64,000 bases of DNA from Aureliella sp046290675 (GCA_046290675.1 JBKAHA010000001.1:372001-436000); one strand, 5' to 3'; positions 10,032 to 18,674 are shown, counted from the stretch's first letter. Numbers and translations are program-made. Notes: generated by a model not told the origin, from the letters alone.

Positions 10032-10964
10032 ATGACCGACAGCCCGAAACACTGGGATGAAAAAGAGTGGGAGGAGTATGCGAATAAGCTTGCATCCACC
10101 CATCACGCCATTGTTGGCGGTAGCTATCAACGGATCCCAGATCTTGAAGGTGATCGAGGTCTCGAAGGATTGACCGACCGAGGTGAGGCCTATCAGGCGT
10201 ATGCGGATCAAGATTCCAAAGACAATGCGGATCGCACGCGGAAGCAGAAGAGAAAGATCCGTGAGGATCTGAACAAGCTAGAGAAATACATCGACTTTTG
10301 GTCCGAGTTCTTGGGTGACCGTAAGTTGAAGCAGTGGACCTTAATAGTCCCTGACTTCGACGATAAAGAAGTCGCACAATACGCCAAGGCAAGGGGGCGT
10401 GCCATGGTGAAGAAGAATCTTTCGATTCTCGACCCGACGTTTTTCGTTGACGTCAAGTCTGCAGCAGACTTTCCAGTTGCCGTCGAGTTGCTGAAGTGCC
10501 CGGTGTTGCCGAAGAAACTAAGTTTTCCAGCGACACCGGATCAGATTGCAACGTTCGAGGGAACGCAGCCTGACTTTATCGCAAACTTGAATCGCAAGTT
10601 GCTCGCGAGTGCAACCGGCTACCGCTCGGATCAGATTCGCAACAACGCGAAAAAATGGCTGGAGTGGCATTTGGAAAGTACAAACCTTCTCGATTACTTA
10701 GACGCGGAATTTCCTGAGGTTTGGGAGTTGGTCGACGAGATGATCGAACACATGGGCAAAGCCATTGAGACGGACGGGTTGCTTGATACGCGACAACCTG
10801 CGGATCGCATTCGCGAAACCCGAAAAGAGATTGAAGCCAAATTGGAAAGAGAGAAATTCAAGTTCTTGACGGAGCAAGATCGGAGCTCGATTGCCTTTGG
10901 CTCCGTGGCAAAATGGCTCGGCGAATGCCCCCTTGATTTCCCGGAGACAATCAATGGCGACTGA
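10032..10964 (+). CDS. Probable ABC-3C effector with restriction-endonuclease-like N-terminus
   Basis: ATG 10032 is preferred over 9999 because the earlier ATG lies inside the DUF499 gene. The N-terminal domain contains GDRGLEGLTDRGEAYQAYAD, resembling the (G)LEGFT...YQCY signature of nuclease domains in ABC-three-component systems. A Lys/Arg-rich helix and a strand with WTLIVPDFDDKEV follow. The rest is helical and could be the ABC-3C-type C-terminal domain. The downstream genes, a small winged-helix protein and an SMC-like ATPase, fit that three-gene architecture. Known: in ABC-3C systems the ATPase is thought to release or trigger the effector. The nuclease call is an inference from motif and context. 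Confidence 0.6.
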   Translation: MTDSPKHWDEKEWEEYANKLASTHHAIVGGSYQRIPDLEGDRGLEGLTDRGEAYQAYADQDSKDNADRTRKQKRKIREDLNKLEKYIDFWSEFLGDRKLKQWTLIVPDFDDKEVAQYAKARGRAMVKKNLSILDPTFFVDVKSAADFPVAVELLKCPVLPKKLSFPATPDQIATFEGTQPDFIANLNRKLLASATGYRSDQIRNNAKKWLEWHLESTNLLDYLDAEFPEVWELVDEMIEHMGKAIETDGLLDTRQPADRIRETRKEIEAKLEREKFKFLTEQDRSSIAFGSVAKWLGECPLDFPETINGD

Positions 10965-11475
10965 AACGATCGAAGACGTTTTTCAACAGCCTTTCACCTT
11001 CACCGCGAGGCCACGGTCGATCCCTTGTGATTTGCGACTGGTTTGGCGACTACATTCGCTGGTCTTGTTGCTGGACGCATGCCGTGGTCAAAAAGCAAGC
11101 CACCAGCAGTTGCATGTTCTCAATTGGGCTTCCCGAAACGAAGAGTCACGCCGTTCGTTTATCGATTTCTTGAACGGCAATCGCACCCCCAACCAAATCA
11201 TCGTTCGATACGACCCAAGCTTGAATCGAGCCGTCCACTTTGCCTTTGCCGAAGGTCTAATTGAGCGACAGACGGCCCAAGATTCAGATAGGGATACCGA
11301 ACCAACGGTTCCACCCTATCGGATTTTGCTTACTGAAAAAGGCAGGGCACTTCTTGCTCAGACGCATGACATGGACGATTGCTTCACAACACTGAAGCAA
11401 TTCCTTACCGGACTTCCTGGGAAGATTGGTCAAAAGCAAATCGAGTTGCTTTTTTCTTGGGAGATTAGTTCATGA
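10954..11475 (+). CDS. ABC-three-component middle component, small winged-helix protein
   Basis: ATG 10954 overlaps the preceding gene by 11 bases, and the stop overlaps the following ATG (ATGA). The 173-residue product has a pattern I associate with ABC-3C middle components: an LVWRLHSLVLLLDACRG helix, LHVLNWASR, a basic RxxF..FLNG segment, then YDPSLNRAVHFAFAEGLIE and a YRILLTEKGRALL wing. The likely role is to couple the ATPase to the effector or to bind DNA. The family is assigned by pattern and neighbourhood, not by a search. Confidence 0.65.
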   Translation: MATETIEDVFQQPFTFTARPRSIPCDLRLVWRLHSLVLLLDACRGQKASHQQLHVLNWASRNEESRRSFIDFLNGNRTPNQIIVRYDPSLNRAVHFAFAEGLIERQTAQDSDRDTEPTVPPYRILLTEKGRALLAQTHDMDDCFTTLKQFLTGLPGKIGQKQIELLFSWEISS

Positions 11476-13496
11476 CCCTTCGGATTCGACATCTCGAAAT
11501 CCTTGCGATTACTGATGACGGACGCATAGGAGCTCGCCTCGACTTCCATAACGGGCTTAACGTGCTGGCGGCTGGCAACGGGTCTGGCAAGTCGACATGC
11601 ATGATGTCGATCTTGTACGCGCTAGGACTTGAGGGCATGCTCGGCCCTTCGCAACAACCTCCGTTCGCTGATGCTTTGCGTCGCCGGGTTATGCTCAACG
11701 GCACCGAAGTGCCAGTTGTGGGATCGCAAGTGCGTCTTGAAATTGAAAATGGCTCCGGCGATCGACTAACAGTGACCCGTCAGGTGACTGGTGATGCAAA
11801 GGAGCGGCAACTCATTCGTGGTGTCTTTGGGGCCGATTTGTCTGACCCACAGGACGCTTATGCTCGAAAAGACTACTACGTGCGAGTCGCGGGTGCGGCA
11901 CAAGATGAACGTGGCTTTCATCGGTTCCTTGCTGAATTCGCCGGTCTCGAACTTCCAAACGTTCCGGGTAACGACAACTCCTTTGTCCCGCTCTACCTGG
12001 AATGTCTTTTCCCGTTCGTGTTCGTTGACCAACTTTCTGGTTGGCGTGATATCAAGGCCCGAATGCCAACATACTTCCGAATACCGGAAATGTCGCAACG
12101 AAGTGCTGAGTATTTAATGGATCTGACCGTGCTGCGACGGCAAATCGAAAGGCAACGAATCAAATTGCTAGAGGAGGAGATCCGCAGCGACTGGTCTGAT
12201 TTGATTAAACGCAGAAAAGGCAGTCTTTCAAAACGCAGGATAATGATCCGGGGTTTGCCCGAGAATCCAGTTACGATCTGGCCGCCATCCCCGATGCCAC
12301 AAGCAATGATAACTGATGGCGATGACTGGATTCAGCTTGCGGACGCTATTGCGAATCTAACGAAGCGGCAAGAAGAAATTGTCAATCAGGAGATCCCAAA
12401 GGCCGAAGAGGTCTCGCAGAAAGTCGTCGAGGATTTGGAAGCAACCGAAGAGCAGCTACGCCGACTCACTGACCGGCAAGCTGCGGCGACACAAGAGTTG
12501 ATGGTCGAGCGATCGCACCTTCATTCGATCCAGAAACGCCTTCAAGCTCTCGAGGAGGATTTGGCGGAATACGTTCAGTTGAAGAAGGTTCTAGATCGTG
12601 GCGGTGCAGTGGACCTCGCCGTTGCCGAATTGCAGTGCCCTACATGTAGACAGTCAATCAAAGATGCTCTGCTTCCACAGGAACGTGCGACGGTTCCAAT
12701 GAGCATTCCAGAAAACATCGCCTTTATCCGGGATCAGATAAAGACATTCGTTGCGATGTATCGCGATGCCAAAGAAGTCGTCGAAGCAAAGTCGAATCAA
12801 CGCGATGCGATTAGCACGAGAATTGCTGAGTGTTCTCGTGACATCCGATCGCTGAAACGAACGCTGCACGCCGATGGTCGAGCGCCGTCAATGGCAGCGA
12901 TCCGGGAGCAGATGACCATTGAGGAAACACTCGAAGACCTACAAGCCGCGAACGAACAACTCGATAGTTTCTTGAATGAACTTTCCGGCATTAGTGAGCG
13001 TTGGGTCAATGCAAAGGCCGCGGCGGCGAATGCTTCTGGCGACGGGTTGTCAGATTTGGATGAAGCAAAGATCGAGCAGTTGGAACGCAGATTCCGGGGG
13101 CAATTGGAAGTTTATGGTTTCAACAGCTTTCCCGTTGAGAAAATTCGGATCAGTCGAGAAAGTTACCGGCCAAGCCGAGACGGGTACGACATCGGGCTGA
13201 CATCCGCTAGCGATACCATTCGTGTGATTTGGGCTTATCTGCTTTCAATGCTCGAAATCGGTCGTCAGTTCCCGACCAACCACCCAGGCTTCCTCGTCTT
13301 TGACGAACCACGCCAACAGGGAACCGAAAAGCTGAGCTTTGAAGCTTTACTCAAGCGTGCGTCAAAATCACAGGACGCAGGTCAGCAAGTTATTGTTGCC
13401 ACGAGTGAAGAACAAGAGGTGCTTGAGGCGGCACTGAAAAATATTGAATGTCACTACAGACGCTTTGATGGCAAGATACTTCAGCCTTTAGATTAA
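11472..13496 (+). CDS. Rad50/SMC-like ABC ATPase of an ABC-three-component system
   Basis: The 674-residue protein carries a Walker A AGNGSGKST near residues 34-42 and a Walker B FLVFDEPRQQG near residue 607. Long coiled-coil segments (about 210-360 and 420-520) flank a CPTC zinc-hook-like motif near residue 390. This is the architecture of Rad50/SMC-like ATPases that dimerise through a hook. As last gene of the block it completes the nuclease-like, wHTH, ATPase trio. No intrinsic terminator is obvious in the 133 bases before the convergent gene at 13630. Confidence 0.85.
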   Translation: MTLRIRHLEILAITDDGRIGARLDFHNGLNVLAAGNGSGKSTCMMSILYALGLEGMLGPSQQPPFADALRRRVMLNGTEVPVVGSQVRLEIENGSGDRLTVTRQVTGDAKERQLIRGVFGADLSDPQDAYARKDYYVRVAGAAQDERGFHRFLAEFAGLELPNVPGNDNSFVPLYLECLFPFVFVDQLSGWRDIKARMPTYFRIPEMSQRSAEYLMDLTVLRRQIERQRIKLLEEEIRSDWSDLIKRRKGSLSKRRIMIRGLPENPVTIWPPSPMPQAMITDGDDWIQLADAIANLTKRQEEIVNQEIPKAEEVSQKVVEDLEATEEQLRRLTDRQAAATQELMVERSHLHSIQKRLQALEEDLAEYVQLKKVLDRGGAVDLAVAELQCPTCRQSIKDALLPQERATVPMSIPENIAFIRDQIKTFVAMYRDAKEVVEAKSNQRDAISTRIAECSRDIRSLKRTLHADGRAPSMAAIREQMTIEETLEDLQAANEQLDSFLNELSGISERWVNAKAAAANASGDGLSDLDEAKIEQLERRFRGQLEVYGFNSFPVEKIRISRESYRPSRDGYDIGLTSASDTIRVIWAYLLSMLEIGRQFPTNHPGFLVFDEPRQQGTEKLSFEALLKRASKSQDAGQQVIVATSEEQEVLEAALKNIECHYRRFDGKILQPLD

Positions 13497-13629
13497 CTGA
13501 ACTCGAACTATCCCAATTACCGCAAAGGCTGAACAAACGGATGCATTGATGGCAGGGATTGCTTAATTGTTCCGAATAATTCGTCGAAACTGTTTGGAGG
13601 CAATTATTGCCAACTTGATCATTTGGCCA

Positions 13630-13923
13630 TCAACGTTCTGTATTACTTGCCGCCAGACACGCTTCAAGCCAGGCAAATTCTGATTGGTTCAATACCCATT
13701 CAGTGGATGGGCCGTTGGTGACGTCGATGGCGGTGTTCCAGCCGATGTCGCCGCCTCGGAGGGTGGCGATGCCGGTTTTGCGGTCGCGGGTGAAGATCCA
13801 TTGCTCGCCGTGTTCGTTCTCGAAGTAACCGATGTAGACGTGCGATTCTTCGCCGCCCGCGATCGGTGGGTCGCCGCAAGTTGCGGCGTGATGATTCGGG
13901 ATCTTTAAGAGTGGTTCGGACAT
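13630..13923 (-). CDS. Small conserved planctomycete-type hypothetical protein
   Basis: A 97-residue protein with the pattern HHAATCGDPPIAG, YIGYFENEHGEQWIFTRDR, LRGGDIGW and LNQSEFAWLEACL. I recognise this as a small protein type seen repeatedly in planctomycetes, without known function. It is transcribed towards the defence operon and has no co-directional close neighbour. It has no signal peptide or membrane segment. Confidence 0.75.
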   Translation of the reverse strand: MSEPLLKIPNHHAATCGDPPIAGGEESHVYIGYFENEHGEQWIFTRDRKTGIATLRGGDIGWNTAIDVTNGPSTEWVLNQSEFAWLEACLAASNTER

Positions 13924-14052
13924 CGGTTTGTTCGCCCCATGTTTTCTTTGCGTTGGTTTTTGATAGTTGCTTGGCGGTCCTGCCTCGCCTTGGTCCGAAC
14001 CTATCGAGACGCGTTGGTTTCAGCAAGCTGGATGTTGGTTGTCTCCAGACAC

Positions 14053-14078
14053 GAAAAAAGCCGGCGGTGAGCCGGCTT
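14053..14078 (-). terminator. Intrinsic terminator of the 14189-20074 operon
   Basis: Read on the - strand, AAGCCGGC, loop TCACC, GCCGGCTT is followed directly by TTTT. It lies about 110 bases after the stop of the Pro-rich gene and is placed to end the glycosyltransferase/radical SAM operon. Confidence 0.75.
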
Positions 14079-14188
14079 GGGTGGATGGATTTTCGTTATG
14101 GAGCTTGACGTTGTTGGGAGGCGTCCTTCCGACAACCGAAGAGAACCGTGGCTAACGCCAAAGCGGCTAATGGTTGTCGTAAATGATC

Positions 14189-14617
14189 TTAGTTCGATTG
14201 GCCGTCATGGGACGATTCTTCGTCGGGTTGGACGGGATGCACTACGGGATAGGGCGGCATGTCGGGGTAGTATTCGCCGGGATGGCCGGGTGGGAGGTTG
14301 TCGGGGGCGGAGTAACCGGGCGGGACGTGGTAGGGGTGATCGGGCGGTAGGCGGGGCCAGATGTGAATTGGTGGTACGGCTTCGATGACGACGGGATCTT
14401 CGGGTTCGGGCGGCCAGGGCCAATCCTCGGGCCACCAGTCCGGTCGTGGGCCGAGATCGTCGCTGGAACTGGCGGTGGTGGATTCGTCACCGTCGTCGCT
14501 GTCGTCGTCGGTGGAGCTGCCTTCGGGGATGTAGCGCGATTGGCTGCCCGGAGGATCGAATGGCGGGACGAATGGTGGCGGCGGCAGCTCGGGGCGGTAA
14601 GGATCGTGCGGCTTCAT
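14189..14617 (-). CDS. Pro/Trp/Tyr-rich low-complexity protein paired with radical SAM
   Basis: ATG 14617 overlaps the radical SAM stop (ATGA). The 142-residue product starts MKPHDPYRPELPPPPF, has a Ser/Asp-rich linker, then a conserved aromatic and Pro-rich block with DWWPEDWPWPPEPE, HIWPRLPPDHPYHVPPGYS and HPGEYYPDMPPYP. There is no signal peptide. A paralogue follows the second radical SAM copy at 20662 and keeps the Pro/Trp/Tyr block while the linker varies. It could be a modification substrate, a spacer-type structural protein or an adaptor. Function is unknown; the conserved pairing is the main evidence for a link to the radical SAM protein. Confidence 0.75.
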   Translation of the reverse strand: MKPHDPYRPELPPPPFVPPFDPPGSQSRYIPEGSSTDDDSDDGDESTTASSSDDLGPRPDWWPEDWPWPPEPEDPVVIEAVPPIHIWPRLPPDHPYHVPPGYSAPDNLPPGHPGEYYPDMPPYPVVHPVQPDEESSHDGQSN

Positions 14618-15225
14618 CGTAGAGCACTCCGTTGCAGCGGGTTGGGGTGAACGAATTTGGTGCGGCGCGATGGGCACAGACCGCACTGCGGGATGGATTT
14701 GGTTTGCAGGAACTGGCGGACTTCTTCGTCGCTGGCGGCCGGCGAGCAGGCTTGGTAGTCGCGGAAGAGTTGCCACTGGGGCAGGTCGTGGAGTGCGAGC
14801 TTCGATTCGAGCTGGGCAAAGTAGGCCAAGGCGGGGCACTTCCACAGCATGCCGCGATGGAGCTGAGTGCAGGTCTTTTGCAAGCAGACTCGGTAGGCGG
14901 CGTTGGGTTTGGCTTCGAACGGCATTGGCTTGCCGTCGATGACCTTGTATTGCCGCATCCAACCTCGGTGCGATTGGCGAATCTTGATTTGGATGCTGGG
15001 ATATTGCTCTCGCCATCGCCAAACGAGCTGCTTCACTTCGCGGAATCGTTTGACGTATTCGTCGTGCGTTCCGTGTTGGCTTACTTCGAGTTGGCAATTG
15101 GTCTCGATGAGGGCTTCGGGCAAGCTGGGGAAGCGATGCAGGAAGAAGCCATTGGTGACGAGCATCAGGTTGCTGTCGGGCCAATGCTGTCGCGCGAGCA
15201 GAAGGTGCTGGATCACGTCCGGGTT
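14200..15225 (-). repeat. Radical SAM/Pro-rich gene pair, copy A of an inverted duplication
   Basis: The C-terminal two-thirds of the radical SAM gene plus the Pro-rich gene is clearly homologous at DNA and protein level to 20040-21030 on the opposite strand. The two copies flank the glycosyltransferase operon in inverted orientation. Confidence 0.75.
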
Positions 15226-15462
15226 CAGCAATGGCTCGCCGCCCAGGAGAGCGAAACGTGTCGGACGCAGGCGATGGGACCAGAGCGAATAGTCGGCGTC
15301 AGCTTGCTCGACGGAAGGCATCACGCCGGCGAGATGATGATTCGAATAGTGGCTGCATTGCTGGCACGAGAGATTGCAACCGTGGGCCAGGTGGTATTCC
15401 AACGCGGGTAGTTCGATCATCGATTGGCCGCCTTTGTTGCCAGGATTGATTGGCGAACTCAT
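14614..15462 (-). CDS. Radical SAM/SPASM-type protein
   Basis: Start 15462 is chosen because its ATGA overlaps the stop of the amidase gene; ATG 15420 is an alternative. The radical SAM motif CNLSCQQC (C-x3-C-x2-C) is at residues 29-36, followed by LLGGEPLLNP and LMLVTNGFF. The C-terminal half has Cys residues in CLQKTCTQL, LWKCPAL and QCGLCPSR, suggesting SPASM-like auxiliary clusters. Such enzymes modify peptides or proteins, or act in cofactor and sugar chemistry. It sits in an operon with glycosyltransferases and directly before the Pro-rich protein, its best candidate partner. Confidence 0.85.
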   Translation of the reverse strand: MSSPINPGNKGGQSMIELPALEYHLAHGCNLSCQQCSHYSNHHLAGVMPSVEQADADYSLWSHRLRPTRFALLGGEPLLNPDVIQHLLLARQHWPDSNLMLVTNGFFLHRFPSLPEALIETNCQLEVSQHGTHDEYVKRFREVKQLVWRWREQYPSIQIKIRQSHRGWMRQYKVIDGKPMPFEAKPNAAYRVCLQKTCTQLHRGMLWKCPALAYFAQLESKLALHDLPQWQLFRDYQACSPAASDEEVRQFLQTKSIPQCGLCPSRRTKFVHPNPLQRSALR

Positions 15463-15965
15463 TGGTGAATCGGCGATCCGTGGAGAAGACGGTCGGGCGT
15501 GTGCCAGGATCTTGCGGGAAGCGGGATTCCGGCTGAAGTGAGCGCTTTGTGAACAAATTGGCTGCAGTAGATGCGTCCGTCGGGACTCGCGTTGGGATTG
15601 AAAAATTGCTTCAATCCATAACGTCGCCCCACGTTTCGGTTCGCGTAGTCGCGGATGCCTTGCACTTGGCCGGGCGTGAGTGCTTCGGTCGGCGGAACGT
15701 AGCGGACGATCCAAGGCTTGCCGGCTGCGTAGCGATTGATCGGTGTGCACTTGGCTCTTGGGAATGTCGATTCGCAGACCTTGCCATCAACCACGATCGC
15801 GGTGTGCGTGTAGTGCGTTCCGGTCACTCGAGAGAGGAAGTTGCCGAAGCGGCCTTTCAAACGAGACATGACCAAAGTGCCATCGGGATAAGTTTGGCCG
15901 GAACATTCGGTGCAAACAAAGAACAAGAACATCGACGCTGCGATCCATCGCGTGAACGCGTGCAT
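15459..15965 (-). CDS. Exported papain-like amidase/peptidase (NlpC/P60-type, YiiX-like)
   Basis: ATG 15965 gives a clear signal peptide (MHAFTRWIAASMFLFFVC, cleavage near CSGQ). The mature domain shows a His in THYTHTAIVVDGKVCES and the nucleophile Cys in RIYCSQFVHKAL, the order of permuted papain-like (YiiX/YaeF or lipid amidase-like) hydrolases. It could cleave peptidoglycan peptides, lipids or a peptide bond of an exported substrate. The stop overlaps the radical SAM start. About 100 bases separate it from the upstream glycosyltransferase, enough for a weak promoter, but none is obvious. Confidence 0.75.
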   Translation of the reverse strand: MHAFTRWIAASMFLFFVCTECSGQTYPDGTLVMSRLKGRFGNFLSRVTGTHYTHTAIVVDGKVCESTFPRAKCTPINRYAAGKPWIVRYVPPTEALTPGQVQGIRDYANRNVGRRYGLKQFFNPNASPDGRIYCSQFVHKALTSAGIPLPARSWHTPDRLLHGSPIHQ

Positions 15966-16062
15966 GTGAGAACTCCATTTCGTGTCAACGAGAAAATTTT
16001 TAACGTTAGGTCTTCGTGACTGAATGGATCGTTGGTTGGTTGGATGAGTTGATTGGTTGGCT

Positions 16063-16776
16063 CTAACGCCAGATGACTTGGTCGATGGCGTGTTTGCGGA
16101 GGGCGGCTTTCTGGAACTCGGGACGCCGGCGTCGGTAACCGGGTGGGTCGATGTGTTCGTGCTTGAATGAATGGGATAAGTCACAGGCGACGTTGACGCC
16201 AGCGATTTTGCATCGCCAGAAGAAGTCCCAGTGCTCTTCGACCTTGAGCGACTCGTCCCAGCGGATCGCCTGCAGGATGTCGCGGTAGGCGACGAAGCAA
16301 TTGCCGACGTAGTGGCACCAGCGGAGCGAGCCTTGGCGGCGATAGTGCCCGTGAGGAATCCGCAGTCGTTTGCCGTCGGCCTTCATGAGCTTGGGCCGCT
16401 CTTGATGATTCGATAACGCGGCGAGCAGATCGAGGTCATGCCGGGCGTTGAGCTTGCGGACCAGTTCGGGCAATCGTGTTTGTTCGGTTATCAAGTGATC
16501 GTCGTCGGCGAAGACGACAATCGGCGTGTCGCCGGCATCGAGCAAGCGGTTGCGACCGGCGGAGAGCCCGATGTCGTATTCGGTCTCGATGATCTGGTCG
16601 ACCATCGCGGCTTCGGTGGGGCAGTTCGCTGAGAAGCGTAGTTCAGGTTGGCCATCGTCGAGGACGTGGATCAGCGGGCGATCGCTGCCGTAGTGTTCGT
16701 GGATGCTGCGAACGAGCGCGGCACAGCACTGCGGCCGATGAATGGTCTTGATGCAGAATGTAACTTGGTCACGCAT
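16063..16776 (-). CDS. Family 2-like glycosyltransferase
   Basis: A 237-residue single-domain GT-A fold enzyme. It starts VTFCIKTIHRPQC, has a nucleotide-sugar motif LDDGQPELRF and the metal-binding FADDDH, with an acceptor-side segment RWDESLKVEEHWDFFWR. It is a paralogue of the next gene upstream, with which it overlaps by 8 bases. There is no membrane anchor, so it is cytoplasmic. The sugar and acceptor cannot be told from sequence. Confidence 0.85.
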   Translation of the reverse strand: MRDQVTFCIKTIHRPQCCAALVRSIHEHYGSDRPLIHVLDDGQPELRFSANCPTEAAMVDQIIETEYDIGLSAGRNRLLDAGDTPIVVFADDDHLITEQTRLPELVRKLNARHDLDLLAALSNHQERPKLMKADGKRLRIPHGHYRRQGSLRWCHYVGNCFVAYRDILQAIRWDESLKVEEHWDFFWRCKIAGVNVACDLSHSFKHEHIDPPGYRRRRPEFQKAALRKHAIDQVIWR

Positions 16777-17509
16777 GGACGACTCTCCCTCCTGGAGTTC
16801 GCATCGAATGGAATCCGTGTTTGCGAAGTCCCCTTGAGCGAAACTTGGATCGCTGGCGAAGGACTCGATAGTCAGCGGATTCGACGTGAGCGTGTTTGAC
16901 GAAACAATCGCCGGCGACGGCGACTTTCAACTCGGCGAGCTTGGCTCGGTAGAAGAACTCCCAGTGCTCGAATGTTTTCAGCTCTTCGTCCCAGCGAAGA
17001 TTGCGGATCGTTTCGGCTCGAGCGAGGAACGCGTTGGATGACATGTGGCACCAGGCGACGTAGCCGTTGCGTTTGATCTCGCCGCGATGCATCCAGATTC
17101 GCTTGCCGTTGATCAGCGGTGAAAGCATCGTCGGCCGGCCGCCGGCTCCTTGGCGGATGCCGAGGATGTCGATGTCGAGTTTGCTGAACCGATCGATGAG
17201 CTTGTCGAGGTTGAGGTTCGGTGTGACGACGTGATCATCGTCGAGCAAGAACATGAACTCGGTGTTGACCGCATCGACCGCGATGTTGCGGCCGACTCCG
17301 ACACCAACGTCGACGTTTGCTGGATGGATGACATGGCACTTCGCGGCGGTCTCGGGATACGCGGGAAGGAATCGGCGTTCGGGCTGTCCATCGTCGACGA
17401 CGATGATGTTGGGCTCGGCGATGTGCTTGCACAGCGACTCGACCAAGCGGTGGCAGGACCACGGGCGATGGATGGTCTTGATGCAAAAGGTAATGTCGGA
17501 CGGCTTCAT
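16769..17509 (-). CDS. Family 2-like glycosyltransferase, paralogue of its neighbour
   Basis: It shares the layout of the 16063 gene: ITFCIKTIHRPWSC, VVDDGQPERRF, FLLDDDH and RWDEELKTFEHWEFFYR. ATG 17509 is used. A GTG at 17518 that overlaps the upstream stop (GTGA) would add three residues. A tandem duplication of the same enzyme type suggests two successive sugar transfers, or two acceptors, within one pathway. Confidence 0.85.
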   Translation of the reverse strand: MKPSDITFCIKTIHRPWSCHRLVESLCKHIAEPNIIVVDDGQPERRFLPAYPETAAKCHVIHPANVDVGVGVGRNIAVDAVNTEFMFLLDDDHVVTPNLNLDKLIDRFSKLDIDILGIRQGAGGRPTMLSPLINGKRIWMHRGEIKRNGYVAWCHMSSNAFLARAETIRNLRWDEELKTFEHWEFFYRAKLAELKVAVAGDCFVKHAHVESADYRVLRQRSKFRSRGLRKHGFHSMRTPGGRVVHA

Positions 17510-17514
17510 ACTTG

Positions 17515-17961
17515 TCACCAGATGTTGAGTATCTGTCGGCCGACGCGCATGACGTGTCGGTAGTCTTTGGGGCGGCCCGCGTGGAGCTTGCTTCGCAAGA
17601 GGACCATGACCGGCGGCAGGCGGCCGAATCGGCTTTGCATGGACACGGGATACAGCGGATCGAAGTCGGCAGCCACGTGACCCGATGGACGGCTGATGAT
17701 GTCGATGTGCGGAGAGGTGTGGATGCGAGCTGATTGCAGCGGCGGGTCGGCCTTTGGATGGTCTCTGAACAGGATCTCATGCGGTCCGGCGATCTCGCGA
17801 ATGACGTCACGCCAGCACTCTTCGCCAATTCGCGGATCGAGCCAGATATCGAGGTCGGGCTTACCAAAGCTGAATCCGTGGACTTGCAAGGCAAAGGTGC
17901 CGAAGAGCAGGAATCGCGGCTTGATTCGACGCAGCACGAGCTGAAATTCAGGGTTGATCAC
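17515..17961 (-). CDS. Nucleotidyltransferase-fold protein
   Basis: A 148-residue protein with LLFGTFALQVHG followed by KPDLDIWLDP, the helix, strand and Asp pair of minimal nucleotidyltransferase folds (related to DUF6036-like and aminoglycoside-type proteins). Further motifs are IDIISRPSG and LRSKLHAGRPKDYRHV, the latter typical of such proteins that handle small ligands or act in toxin-antitoxin pairs. It overlaps both neighbours by a few bases. In this glycosylation operon it may activate a sugar, but that is only inference. Confidence 0.7.
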   Translation of the reverse strand: MINPEFQLVLRRIKPRFLLFGTFALQVHGFSFGKPDLDIWLDPRIGEECWRDVIREIAGPHEILFRDHPKADPPLQSARIHTSPHIDIISRPSGHVAADFDPLYPVSMQSRFGRLPPVMVLLRSKLHAGRPKDYRHVMRVGRQILNIW

Positions 17962-18674
17962 TTAACGTTTGCTCCAGAATTCTTAGTGACACTGCCTTCC
18001 CACCATTGCTTGAGCAGTTCTTCCGGGACCGATCCGTCAGGTTGAACCAATCGCAAAACGGGGCGATGGTGCGTGATGCGGATGGCGGAGTAATGACGAA
18101 CTTGCTCGCGGTTTCGGCAGTTCCATTCGGCGGGCAAGATGTAGCTGGGGACCGCGTGATGCAGCAGCGCCTTCGTCAGCAAGACTTCGTCATTACCGCC
18201 ACGATAGATGCGTCGCCAATAGGCCAATGCATCGAGAACACGTTGGCACTTGCGAAGCATGACGACCCCCGAGTTCATCGAAGGCACACCGCAGATCCCG
18301 ACCTGTTCGCAGCGTCTGGAAACGCCGTGAACATAGATCGCTTCGTAGCCGAATCGTTCCGTTAGCAAACCGGCCGGTGCAATTGCCGAGGGTTTGAGAA
18401 TCACCGTGTCGGCATCGAGGTAGATTGTGCGATCAAATGGTAGCCATGGAATGAAGCGAGGTTTAACTTGATACCCTCCAGTCGTTTTGACATCGAAGCG
18501 ATACTCAACGTCGGGGCACGTGTCGGCCGGTTGGTCGGTAAACAACGCGACGGCGACATTTGGGCAATGATGCCGCAGGGATAACAGGGATCGGCGAAGC
18601 TGCCACAACGATCGACCTCCGATGGCGATGTACATCACACCGAGATTTTCCGTTGGCTTGGGGTAGGGACTCAT
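17958..18674 (-). CDS. Family 8-like glycosyltransferase
   Basis: The start at 18674 forms an ATGA overlap with the preceding stop. A 238-residue protein with MYIAIGGRSLWQL near the start, FIPWLPFDRTIYLDADTVIL (DxD motif DAD) in the middle, MNSGVVMLRK, and GGNDEVLLTKAL, the order seen in GT8 and related retaining enzymes. It is cytoplasmic with no anchor. It is the second gene of the glycosylation operon. Confidence 0.8.
   Translation of the reverse strand: MSPYPKPTENLGVMYIAIGGRSLWQLRRSLLSLRHHCPNVAVALFTDQPADTCPDVEYRFDVKTTGGYQVKPRFIPWLPFDRTIYLDADTVILKPSAIAPAGLLTERFGYEAIYVHGVSRRCEQVGICGVPSMNSGVVMLRKCQRVLDALAYWRRIYRGGNDEVLLTKALLHHAVPSYILPAEWNCRNREQVRHYSAIRITHHRPVLRLVQPDGSVPEELLKQWWEGSVTKNSGANVK

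Noticed and set aside
13497..14188. Integration site (att) or tRNA near the left side of the cargo region
   Set aside because: No tRNA-like cloverleaf or direct repeat matching the right end near 57900 could be found by eye.
14632..15411. + strand frame of 259 codons over the radical SAM gene
   Set aside because: Antisense to a protein with clear cluster and SPASM motifs that is also found as a second copy.
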